Source: a virus
IMG/VR virus record: IMGVR_UViG_3300025276_004551
Location: 1 to 30,385 of that record
Length of the DNA: 30,385 bases
Strand: one strand, 5' to 3'
Under the pieces are notes generated by a model, which saw nothing but the letters and a program-made list of their open reading frames with translations, searched no databases and was not told the DNA's origin. Below, in pieces: positions 23,391 through 30,077 of the stretch. The stretch's first letter is position 1, and each line of letters starts with the position of its first letter. The translations under genes and the position numbers were made by a program.

Positions 23391-24260
23391 TTACTTGTTT
23401 TTTAAGTAGACATCTTTGCTACTACCATCGTAATATAATTTTTCTATCTCCTTGTTTAATAATTTTAATTCTTTTTGAATTTTTTTCCTTTCAACCCTAA
23501 CAGATTTATCATTACCCATTAAGCCCTTCAACTTATCAGTTAATCCTTCCTTTTCTCTTTCTAACTCCTTAACCTCAGGAGCTTGTCTCTTAGGTCTATT
23601 AGTCTGCTTGTCAAGTAAGTCCATCTTACCAGCAACCTTATCAGCTAATTCTGGACTATTATTAGCAGCTGCTATCTCAGCACCACTATCATCCGCATCG
23701 GTGTAAGCATCATATCCTTCCATATTCGTCTTTATAAAATCTTCAATAACATCTCCGTAATTAAGATAAGTCTTAATAACAGCATCCGACGCTGGAGAAC
23801 CTGGTTTAGCAACCTTGTATTCAAGTGTTACACCGTCAGATATAGGTATATTCTTAATATCATATTCTGGTCTACCCATACTTCTAGTTACAGCATCATG
23901 GTTTCTATCCTTATAAGTTCCTGGGTGTTCAATACCTCTACCAGCCATAACGTGAAAAACCTTGTAAGTCCCACTCTTATCAGACTGAAGACCTAAGTTA
24001 GATTTAGCTATATCAGCACTAACCTTAGGTGTACTAACTGACGCAACAACACCATACTGGTTTATACTAACCCTAAGTATGGCATCTCCTTCATTATCTG
24101 CCATGAAGTATGACTTATTACCAAATTCTTGTTTATAATCAACAAGAGTGTACTTAAGTTTCTCTAAATCACTCTGAGTTGAATACTTAATAGCTTCAGA
24201 TAAAGTAGTATCAAAATTCTCAAGCATCAACCTAAGTCTATTTTTTATGAAATTTTTCAT
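23391..24260 (-). CDS. Tagged hypothetical protein with C-terminal coiled coil
   Basis: A 289-aa protein starting MKNFIKNRLRLML, which matches the tag of the ART-like protein (MKHLIKKLLREAL) at seven of thirteen positions and is followed by TLSEA, an L-S-E-A site. The middle part is a mixed alpha/beta domain with TYKVFHVMAGRGIEHPGTY and SDGVTLEYKVAKPGSP that I cannot assign. The C-terminus is a charged coiled coil (ELEREKEGLTDKLKGL onward). A longer frame to 24338 exists but its extra codons span an ATATTTAT box (24265-24282), so ATG 24260 is preferred. It is the first gene of a four-gene operon. Confidence 0.65.
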   Translation of the reverse strand: MKNFIKNRLRLMLENFDTTLSEAIKYSTQSDLEKLKYTLVDYKQEFGNKSYFMADNEGDAILRVSINQYGVVASVSTPKVSADIAKSNLGLQSDKSGTYKVFHVMAGRGIEHPGTYKDRNHDAVTRSMGRPEYDIKNIPISDGVTLEYKVAKPGSPASDAVIKTYLNYGDVIEDFIKTNMEGYDAYTDADDSGAEIAAANNSPELADKVAGKMDLLDKQTNRPKRQAPEVKELEREKEGLTDKLKGLMGNDKSVRVERKKIQKELKLLNKEIEKLYYDGSSKDVYLKNK

Positions 24261-24341
24261 ATTTCTTTTATTATAAATATTGACAAATCCATAAAAAAGC
24301 TCTATTCTTATTTTCATAACTAAAAAAGAATCATTCATAAT

Positions 24342-24821
24342 ATGAAAACTGTAGATGATTACAATTTTAATGACGACATTAAAGTCGGAGAAAAAGGGGA
24401 GAAAATAATAGCAGACTTCCTAATAACAAAAGGATATAAGTTTTTATCTGATAATAAAGATAACAAATTTGACCTAAGAATGCTCGAACCAGATGGTAGA
24501 GAAACCACAATCGAAATCAAGACAGATGTATACTGCACACCAGAAAGAGATACTGGAAACATGTTCATAGAAAAACATTCAAGAGGGAAAGACTCAGGTA
24601 TTGCTGTAAGTCAAGCTGAATGGTTTGTAATGTATTTCCCATACTTAAATGAATCATACTTCATTAAGACAGAAACACTTAGAAATCTAGTAGAAAACAC
24701 TTACTTCTATGTGGGTAATGGTGGTGACAAGGGTAGCGACACAAAGGGATATCTTGTTAATAAGGAAAAATACGGGAAAAAATTTAACAAAATACAAATA
24801 GACTATAAATGGGTAAAGTAA
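24342..24821 (+). CDS. PD-(D/E)XK-type nuclease
   Basis: A 159-aa protein. KFDLRM (Asp44) and TIEIKTD (Glu58, Lys60) form the D-x(n)-E-x-K core, and VGEKGEKIIADFLITKGY supplies the N-terminal helix Glu (Glu17). TGNMFIEK and SGIAVSQAEWFVMYF follow, as in small restriction-fold nucleases. It probably cuts DNA (host degradation, recombination or processing); no target-recognition domain is seen. Its 3' end overlaps the HNH gene by 13 bp. Confidence 0.8.
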   Translation: MKTVDDYNFNDDIKVGEKGEKIIADFLITKGYKFLSDNKDNKFDLRMLEPDGRETTIEIKTDVYCTPERDTGNMFIEKHSRGKDSGIAVSQAEWFVMYFPYLNESYFIKTETLRNLVENTYFYVGNGGDKGSDTKGYLVNKEKYGKKFNKIQIDYKWVK

Positions 24822-25306
24822 CAGTAGAATTAATACCTAAGACAGTGTTCTTCTCAAACGTAAGAACACTTCTGAAACAAAAGTATTGGGACCTAGTAAG
24901 AAAAGACTCATACGAAAAAGCAGAACATAAGTGTGAAATATGTGGCGAAAAGGGTAAAGACCAAGGATTCAGGCACGATGTAGAATGTCATGAAATATGG
25001 GACTATAATGATAAAACAAGAGTCCAAAAACTAACGGGGTTAATATCCCTATGCCCTAAGTGTCATCAAGTCAAACACTTCGGTAGAACTAGTGCGATTG
25101 GTAAACAAGCTGAAGCATTTAAACATATGGAAAATGTTAATAACTGGTCACATAGAGACTGTGTTAAGCATGTAGCCGAAGCCTTCGAAGAATGGAACGA
25201 TAGGTCTAAGTATAAATGGAATCTTGACCTTTCATATTTAAGTGATAATTATAAGATACCAGTAAAGATGTTAACAGAAGCACAAAATAAAAGAAAAAAA
25301 TTATGA
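24809..25306 (+). CDS. HNH endonuclease
   Basis: A 165-aa protein. The zinc-bound HNH motif is visible as CEICG (first Cys pair), VECHEIWDYND (active-site His), LTGLISLCPKCHQVKH (second Cys pair plus His). This form, without NUMOD or GIY-YIG DNA-binding modules, resembles small HNH nucleases of T4-like phages rather than homing endonucleases. It overlaps the PD-(D/E)XK gene by 13 bp and the zinc-ribbon gene through ATGA, so the three are probably translated together. Confidence 0.88.
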   Translation: MGKVTVELIPKTVFFSNVRTLLKQKYWDLVRKDSYEKAEHKCEICGEKGKDQGFRHDVECHEIWDYNDKTRVQKLTGLISLCPKCHQVKHFGRTSAIGKQAEAFKHMENVNNWSHRDCVKHVAEAFEEWNDRSKYKWNLDLSYLSDNYKIPVKMLTEAQNKRKKL

Positions 25307-25428
25307 AACATAAACTTATTTCAGATAACGACATAATAAAAGTGTGTAAGTGTGGTGAAACTATACTAGCGTGGCAAACAGTGTGCAGTAAATGTAATAA
25401 AATAAATGTAATAAGTCCAAATAAATGA
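25303..25428 (+). CDS. 41-aa zinc-ribbon protein
   Basis: A short gene linked by ATGA overlaps to the HNH gene (25303) and to the following lipoprotein gene (25425). The product has KVCKCGE (Cys15, Cys17) and VCSKCNK (Cys28, Cys31), a CxC-x10-CxxC zinc ribbon. Its size suggests a nucleic-acid- or protein-binding accessory. The tight coupling and Cys pattern support it being real. Confidence 0.65.
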   Translation: MKHKLISDNDIIKVCKCGETILAWQTVCSKCNKINVISPNK

Positions 25429-25673
25429 AAAAATTAATTATAGTAATTATTTTATTCATGACATCATGTGTTAAAGAATACAATAGTGCACAATTTGACG
25501 TAGGTGATGAAATTACATTTATCCCTGATGAATATAAAGGCTTAGTTGTAGACTATATCGTATATTCCACTTATACAATATATACGATAGAATACATAGA
25601 CTCAACTAATAATATAAAAAAGACTATGATTTATGATACGGATATCATAGAATCAGATACTTTTAAAAAATAA
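25425..25673 (+). CDS. Small putative lipoprotein
   Basis: An 82-aa protein with a hydrophobic signal (KKLIIVIILF) and a lipobox-like MTSC with Cys15, followed by an acidic Tyr/Thr/Ile-rich tail with beta character (YSTYTIYTIEYID). It is probably lipidated and envelope-located. The start overlaps the stop of the zinc-ribbon gene. The -3 lipobox residue is Met rather than Leu, so lipidation is likely but not certain. Confidence 0.65.
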   Translation: MKKLIIVIILFMTSCVKEYNSAQFDVGDEITFIPDEYKGLVVDYIVYSTYTIYTIEYIDSTNNIKKTMIYDTDIIESDTFKK

Positions 25674-25718
25674 TATCATTTTTATAGTAAAAAATTAGGT
25701 TATTACAGTTCTTTAACT

Positions 25719-25726
25719 TATATTTG
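25719..25726 (+). promoter_or_regulatory. Probable promoter (-7 box) for the second lipoprotein
   Basis: TATATTTG, a full -7 consensus, lies 27 bp before the ATG at 25754. The -33 is imperfect (TTA at 25695-25697). The TTG codon at 25724, a possible earlier start, is part of this box. Confidence 0.55.
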
Positions 25727-25753
25727 ATAAACAATAACGTAAAATTATATATT

Positions 25754-26335
25754 ATGAAAAAGTTTATCTACTTATTTTTACTTTCTTTTGGGTTATTCTT
25801 AACTTCTTGTGAAAAAGAACCACTAGAAGAAGAAAAAACTGAAATAATTGACATTACCAACGATACAATAAGTTTGTATGGTAAATATAGACTTATTTCA
25901 GGTAAGATGTACGTCACTAACTTAGTAACTAACGACAGAAAAGTATATGACCACTTCGGTCCTGGAAAAAATACATCCTCATTAAGACACAGCGGAACAC
26001 AATACCCAATAGAAGAAATAATAAGAGGCGTTACGACGTGGGAAATAACACCACCACCAAACGTACCAGGACATGGTGAGTTTATACTTAATGATGACTA
26101 CACAAACCCATATGGGTTTAACGTTACTAGACATAATTGGACCGTAGTAGAACACCCCCTAAGTGGTACACCTAATATTACTCAAAAAATGGGAGGGTCA
26201 GCCAAACCATTAGAAGGGTACTTACTTAATAAGTCTGACAGTACTATCGTTTTTACACTACAACAAGGCTATGAAAATATTGATGGGTATAATTCAACAT
26301 ACCTTTCAGAATTAACATTTAAAATGATACAATAA
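25754..26335 (+). CDS. Lipoprotein
   Basis: A 193-aa protein with a clear signal (FIYLFLLSFGLF) and lipobox LTSC, then an acidic stretch directly after the Cys (EKEPLEEE), which in Bacteroidota can act as a surface-export signal. The mature part contains YGKYRLISGKMYV, WEITPPPNVPGHGEF and VFTLQQG, a lipocalin- or beta-barrel-like composition typical of Bacteroidota lipoproteins. Phage lipoproteins often block superinfection by capping receptors, a plausible but unproven role. The stop overlaps the ATG of the next gene. Confidence 0.8.
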   Translation: MKKFIYLFLLSFGLFLTSCEKEPLEEEKTEIIDITNDTISLYGKYRLISGKMYVTNLVTNDRKVYDHFGPGKNTSSLRHSGTQYPIEEIIRGVTTWEITPPPNVPGHGEFILNDDYTNPYGFNVTRHNWTVVEHPLSGTPNITQKMGGSAKPLEGYLLNKSDSTIVFTLQQGYENIDGYNSTYLSELTFKMIQ

Positions 26336-26484
26336 TGCTATATAAAGCAGGGTTAAACGGAGTCGCTGTATGTCTTCTATACTTAAGCTATAGATATAGT
26401 GATAATATCCCTATATTTACAATATGTATGCTATCTTTAATATATATAATTGTAAAATTATATAAAGCTGATAAAACTACTTAA
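26335..26484 (+). CDS. 49-aa small membrane protein
   Basis: Starts in a TAATG overlap with the lipoprotein stop. The product, beginning MLYKAGLNGVAVCLLYLSYR, has two hydrophobic segments (about 6-18 and 27-41) and a Lys-rich end. Its position suggests coupled expression with the lipoprotein and perhaps a shared membrane function. The 3' end overlaps the convergent 78-aa gene by 8 bp. Confidence 0.5.
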   Translation: MLYKAGLNGVAVCLLYLSYRYSDNIPIFTICMLSLIYIIVKLYKADKTT

Positions 26485-26713
26485 TCTTGTAGAATTTAGT
26501 GATAACTGAGTTAATCTCATCGTCATTAGCGTCGTAGTAGGACTTTAACATATCATAAGTCTTAGAATATACAACTACTGATTGAGATGGTAAAAAATAT
26601 TGACTACCATCTAAATTTACCCCACGCTTAAACCTCCTACCGCTTTTAAACTTAACAACTGGAAAAGAATTTCTTAAGAAATTAATCATTAAGTCTACTA
26701 TTATTATATCCAT
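26477..26713 (-). CDS. Small hypothetical protein
   Basis: A 78-aa basic protein with a hydrophobic N-terminal stretch (MDIIIVDLMINFL), a KFKSGRRFKRG basic patch and a C-terminal helix. I do not recognise it. It converges with the 49-aa gene (8-bp overlap) and is divergent from the 88-aa gene, whose promoter lies just beyond its start. Confidence 0.5.
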   Translation of the reverse strand: MDIIIVDLMINFLRNSFPVVKFKSGRRFKRGVNLDGSQYFLPSQSVVVYSKTYDMLKSYYDANDDEINSVITKFYKIK

Positions 26714-26725
26714 ACTAATAAATAG

Positions 26726-26756
26726 TTGATTATTAACTAATATATATATATCTTTG
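26726..26756 (+). promoter_or_regulatory. Bacteroidota-type promoter for the 88-aa gene
   Basis: TTG (26726-26728), 20-bp spacer, TATCTTTG (26749-26756), an exact consensus match. Transcription would start near 26762, after the GTG at 26761. Confidence 0.75.
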
Positions 26757-26826
26757 ACCTGTGCATATTAATAATATATCAAAACTTAAATACGAAAACC
26801 TTATCAACTATAGGATATGTGAAACT

Positions 26827-27093
26827 ATGTACATCCAAATGAAAAAAACAAACTACAACACATTCTCTAACCTATGCTCAAACCTAAGAGACTCATTAGG
26901 TACAAAAACACCACTGAAGGGCGTACAAAGAAAAGTTATCGTACATACACTAAATGATATGAGAGAACTATACGAATTAAATCACCAAGAGTCAATACAA
27001 TACGTAAGCAACTTTCTAAATAATCAACTATGGGAACACTACCAGGATATAGTAGTTACATTCTATAATAAAACAAAAACATCATACCAGTAA
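26827..27093 (+). CDS. Hypothetical protein
   Basis: An 88-aa basic helical protein. A longer frame begins at GTG 26761, but the promoter places the transcription start at or after that codon, so ATG 26827 with a leader of about 65 nt is preferred. It contains LRDSLGTKTPLKGVQRKVIV and a C-terminal NNQLWEHYQDIVVTFYNK. No domain is recognised. It is followed by a GC-rich structured segment with a terminator. Confidence 0.5.
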   Translation: MYIQMKKTNYNTFSNLCSNLRDSLGTKTPLKGVQRKVIVHTLNDMRELYELNHQESIQYVSNFLNNQLWEHYQDIVVTFYNKTKTSYQ

Positions 27094-27103
27094 AATATCA
27101 ATA

Positions 27104-27171
27104 GAGAACCCTTGAAGGGGCTGGGGATTTGAGGAGAGTTAAAATGACCGAAGGTCGTCGAGCATTTTTTT
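27104..27171 (+). ncRNA. G-rich structured segment ending in a terminator; small RNA or 3' UTR candidate
   Basis: In an AT-rich gap, this stretch holds CCCT-TGA-AGGG, then GGGG-CT-GGGG, then AAAATG(ACC GAA GGT)...CATTTTTTT, which folds as an intrinsic terminator. It could be a processed 3' UTR or a short stand-alone RNA. No match to a known RNA family is claimed. Confidence 0.4.
27141..27171 (+). terminator. Intrinsic terminator after the 88-aa gene
   Basis: AAAATG (27141-27146) pairs with CATTTT (27163-27168) around an inner ACC-GAA-GGT hairpin and runs into T7. Confidence 0.6.
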
Positions 27172-27183
27172 ATACCTAAATAT

Positions 27184-27214
27184 TTGCTTAATTAAAAACT
27201 TATTAGTATATTTA
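27184..27214 (+). promoter_or_regulatory. Bacteroidota-type promoter for the HTH-like gene
   Basis: TTG (27184-27186), 20-bp spacer, TATATTTA (27207-27214), one base from the -7 consensus; leader of about 27 nt. Confidence 0.6.
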
Positions 27215-27247
27215 CAAAACAAAATAATAACTAAAACTAAAATAATT

Positions 27248-27454
27248 ATGGGATACACAAGCAAAGATATCGAAGATATTACATCTGATATAAAATCTTC
27301 TAAGGTGAAGATTAAAAAATTACCAAAATATACTATAGAAGAAACGGTAATAGATAAATATCTAAATCACGGATGTCCAACTACTATTAAGAAAGAATTA
27401 AAAATATCATATAATGATGTTATGAAGATATTAAACGACCACGGTGTTATTTAA
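27248..27454 (+). CDS. Small HTH-like protein
   Basis: A 68-aa basic protein. The second half, VIDKYLNHGCPTTIKKELKI then SYNDVMKILNDHGVI, fits a resolvase-type helix-turn-helix (helix, Cys-Pro turn, IxxxLxIS, recognition helix). It has its own promoter and is followed by an inverted repeat (27474-27491) that could be an operator. A small DNA-binding regulator is likely but unproven. Confidence 0.6.
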   Translation: MGYTSKDIEDITSDIKSSKVKIKKLPKYTIEETVIDKYLNHGCPTTIKKELKISYNDVMKILNDHGVI

Positions 27455-27473
27455 ATACTATAAATGTAGTAAT

Positions 27474-27491
27474 TATGTCGATAAAGACATA
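27474..27491. repeat. Inverted repeat downstream of the HTH-like gene
   Basis: TATGTC, 6-bp spacer GATAAA, GACATA: an exact 6-bp inverted repeat. Only a weak T tract follows, so it may be an operator or RNA hairpin rather than a strong terminator. Confidence 0.45.
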
Positions 27492-27542
27492 TTTATAATA
27501 AGATATACTATTTATATATAATAACTATTATAAAAAAAGAAA

Positions 27543-27761
27543 ATGGAAAATAAAAAAAAAGTAAGAAAGAAACTATGGATGTTAGTTCTTATGTTGAAAA
27601 ACTACCTGGCAGTAATTATAGGTATACACGTAGGTAGATACTTTTCCGATATAGATAACTTTACTTGGGGACTAACACCAAACGAATTAACACTACTTCT
27701 AGGTATATTCGTAGTAATGGAACTAATAGATATAAAAAACCAATTAATAGATAAGGAATAA
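27543..27761 (+). CDS. Small membrane protein
   Basis: A 72-aa protein with a strongly basic N-terminus (ENKKKVRKKLW) and two hydrophobic helices (about 12-28 and 48-62). No recognised family. Its end overlaps the convergent membrane gene by 18 bp. A cluster of small membrane genes at 27543-28549 suggests an envelope-directed accessory function. Confidence 0.55.
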   Translation: MENKKKVRKKLWMLVLMLKNYLAVIIGIHVGRYFSDIDNFTWGLTPNELTLLLGIFVVMELIDIKNQLIDKE

Positions 27762-28211
27762 TATAAGATAAATAATATAACCTAATATACCTAATAGCAT
27801 CTGAATAGTTCTGCTAACTGGAGTCATGAACCTTGTAGTGACAGCAACCGAAGTTGAACTCTGTGACCACCAACCATCTTTGTAAATCCATCTATCTGAA
27901 TTATTAGGGTTAGACCTCATTGACATTATTAACCTCTCTAAGTACATAGAACCATTATGGAAGAATGTGAACACTAGGCTGTTCATTATAAATAAATATC
28001 CCGACCATAATATACTGTCAGTAACTAAGTAGCCTAAGATACCAATACATATAAGCATAAGACCTCTTTGAAGTACAAATAAAGGATGCCTGTCAATATC
28101 CTTAAATATCTCGTAGTCTGATGAATTAATTCGGTGATGCCAGAAATTAGCCTCTCGCTTACCCTCTATAATAGAATAAATAATCCATATTAATAAACTA
28201 ATATATATCAC
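27744..28211 (-). CDS. Polytopic membrane protein, GTG start
   Basis: A 155-aa protein with about four hydrophobic segments: N-terminal IYISLLIWIIYSII, central LMLICIGILGYLV, WSGYLFIMNSLVFTFF and C-terminal MLLGILGYIIYLILFL. EGKREANFWHHRI and HPLFVLQRG after the first helix are patterns I recall from phage-encoded membrane proteins. The GTG (28211) overlaps the upstream stop by 4 nt, so translation is coupled. Function unknown. Confidence 0.65.
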   Translation of the reverse strand: MIYISLLIWIIYSIIEGKREANFWHHRINSSDYEIFKDIDRHPLFVLQRGLMLICIGILGYLVTDSILWSGYLFIMNSLVFTFFHNGSMYLERLIMSMRSNPNNSDRWIYKDGWWSQSSTSVAVTTRFMTPVSRTIQMLLGILGYIIYLILFLIY

Positions 28212-28549
28212 TTCCTGTAGTTCTTGTTTTTCTTATATCTCTTGTACTTAGTTATCAAATACTTTATAGGACGTACAACCCAAGCATAACCAACAAACCT
28301 TATAGTTTGTATTAATATTATAGCAATACCTATAAACATAACCACACACCAGTTATCTACCTCACCTCTATTATACTCTAATAAATCACCTATAATACCA
28401 TCCTCAGATAGCGTCGCACCAATAACCATTAACCCAGAACCTAAGATAAACCTCCCTAATTCAAACTTAAATAAGTAAATTAAAGCAAACCTTATCTTAA
28501 TAATCGCTAGCATTAACATCTCCTCTATATCATCTAGTATATCTCTCAT
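28208..28549 (-). CDS. Membrane protein
   Basis: A 113-aa protein. It has an acidic N-terminus, hydrophobic helices around residues 15-28, 33-47 and 68-85, and a very basic C-terminal tail (KYKRYKKNKNYRK). It overlaps the GTG-started membrane gene, and the two form one unit. A TATATTTA lies a few bases before the ATG, without a -33 element. No family recognised. Confidence 0.6.
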   Translation of the reverse strand: MRDILDDIEEMLMLAIIKIRFALIYLFKFELGRFILGSGLMVIGATLSEDGIIGDLLEYNRGEVDNWCVVMFIGIAIILIQTIRFVGYAWVVRPIKYLITKYKRYKKNKNYRK

Positions 28550-28655
28550 ATATATAAATATATGTATATTATAATATCCCTAAAAAATAATTCAAAAAAT
28601 TTCTAAAAAAATTATAAAAAACTAACCTTAGTATTAACTTCCAAAAAAAATTAAC

Positions 28656-28663
28656 TATATTTG
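28656..28663 (+). promoter_or_regulatory. Probable promoter (-7 box) for the tandem HNH gene
   Basis: TATATTTG lies 5 bp before the ATG at 28668. The -33 region has TTA instead of TTG, about 20 bp upstream. The very short distance would give an almost leaderless mRNA. Confidence 0.5.
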
Positions 28664-28667
28664 TGAT

Positions 28668-30077
28668 ATGAGTGAAATATGGAAAAGAATACCTGGATTT
28701 GAAAATAAGTATGCTGTTTCTAATCATGGTCTAGTGAAATCCTTTATAAATAACCCAAATGGGGAAATCGTTACGTTTGTTATTGGTACCCATGGTTATT
28801 ATCTTAGGAGTATGAGAGATACCAAAGGTAAGGTAACTTGCGTTAAACTACATAGGGTAGTCGCTAAAATGTTTATACCAAACCCTAACAACCTACTAAC
28901 TGTAAATCATATAGACGGAAATAAGTTAAATAACCATGTGGATAACCTAGAATGGGTAACCCTACAGGATAATATACAACATGCAATAGATACCAACCTT
29001 AGAAAGAGAAGTTATGTTCAAAAACTTAATGAAAATTATGTTAGAGAAATAAGAAGTAAATATGAAACTACAAATATTACGATTAAAGAATTAGCTACAG
29101 AATATAAGGTAGCATGGGGTGCTATAAATAAAATATTAAGATATAATACTTGGTTTAATATTGACCCAGATTTAAAGTACACCTATAGGGTGAATAGAAT
29201 AACCAAAAAAGAACACAGAGAATGGAAATACTCAAAAAACACTAAACCTCCAAAGAAAATAATACCAAAAACACCATGGGGTAAATTAGGTATTAGTGAA
29301 GATGAATTAAAAACCCTAGTCATAGAATTTGTTAATGGATTAGAAACCATTTATGAATTCTGTGAAGTAAAAAGCTTAAACGTATACCAATTTAAAAAAT
29401 ATATAAGTGGTATGGTGGAATTACCTATAATATTAAATGAAGGTGAAATTAAATTCAAGTATAGAGCATACATACTAACTACACATGGTCGAGTATGGTC
29501 ACTATTAGGTAAACACAGGGTGAACACACACATAGTCCATAACCAAAGAGTTGGTTCAATTATAGGTGCTAAGTTCTTGGATAAACCTGAAGATGGTAAA
29601 TATATCGGGTTTAAAAATGGTGATATAACTAACACAAATATTAATAACTTATTCTGGATACGAAAGAAAAAAAGAATAAAAATAAAAATAGATACAGTAA
29701 TAATACCTGAAGATACTATTGAAAATATTAAAAGAGATTATATATACGGTGGATTTAGATACTTAGATATAACTGAAAAATATGGATACACAATACACTA
29801 TATAAACAAAACACTTAAGGGGGTTGAAAGAATAGTAAAACCAAAAACTAACACCAAAAAAACTAAGCACCCAAATAGATTTAAATTAACGCAAGATATA
29901 TGTGAAAAAATAAGACATCAGTTTATATATGACAACTTAAATGTAAATAATATGTCTCATAAGTATTCACTAACTAAGACTACCATATATGAAATACTTA
30001 ACAATAAGTTACTTCCTAGTCAAAATCAAAAAAGCGCTATACTAATTAAACGAGATATAAGACACTATAAAAAATAA
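28668..30077 (+). CDS. NUMOD4-HNH homing-type endonuclease with a degenerate second copy
   Basis: A 469-aa protein. The N-terminal module has NUMOD4 (EIWKRIPGFENKYAVSNHG) and an intact HNH (KLHRVVAKMFIPNP, then VNHIDGNKLNNHVDNLEWV), residues 1-100, followed by an HTH-like NITIKELATEYKVAWGAINK. A second copy starts near 260: YRAYILTTHGRVWS replaces NUMOD4, and YIGFKNGDITNTNINNLFWI aligns with the HNH but lacks the catalytic His. Two more HTH-like segments follow (about 345-385 and 410-450). Free-standing NUMOD4-HNH proteins cut DNA to spread their own gene; the second copy may serve DNA binding only. Confidence 0.85.
   Translation: MSEIWKRIPGFENKYAVSNHGLVKSFINNPNGEIVTFVIGTHGYYLRSMRDTKGKVTCVKLHRVVAKMFIPNPNNLLTVNHIDGNKLNNHVDNLEWVTLQDNIQHAIDTNLRKRSYVQKLNENYVREIRSKYETTNITIKELATEYKVAWGAINKILRYNTWFNIDPDLKYTYRVNRITKKEHREWKYSKNTKPPKKIIPKTPWGKLGISEDELKTLVIEFVNGLETIYEFCEVKSLNVYQFKKYISGMVELPIILNEGEIKFKYRAYILTTHGRVWSLLGKHRVNTHIVHNQRVGSIIGAKFLDKPEDGKYIGFKNGDITNTNINNLFWIRKKKRIKIKIDTVIIPEDTIENIKRDYIYGGFRYLDITEKYGYTIHYINKTLKGVERIVKPKTNTKKTKHPNRFKLTQDICEKIRHQFIYDNLNVNNMSHKYSLTKTTIYEILNNKLLPSQNQKSAILIKRDIRHYKK

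Noticed and set aside
24280-24310. Promoter for the PD-(D/E)XK gene
   Set aside because: TTG at 24280-24282 is followed after 20 bp only by TATTCTTA, too far from TAnnTTTG to claim.
24809-25306. Homing endonuclease
   Set aside because: Only an HNH core is visible, with no NUMOD, GIY-YIG or intron context, and it is translationally coupled to a nuclease gene.
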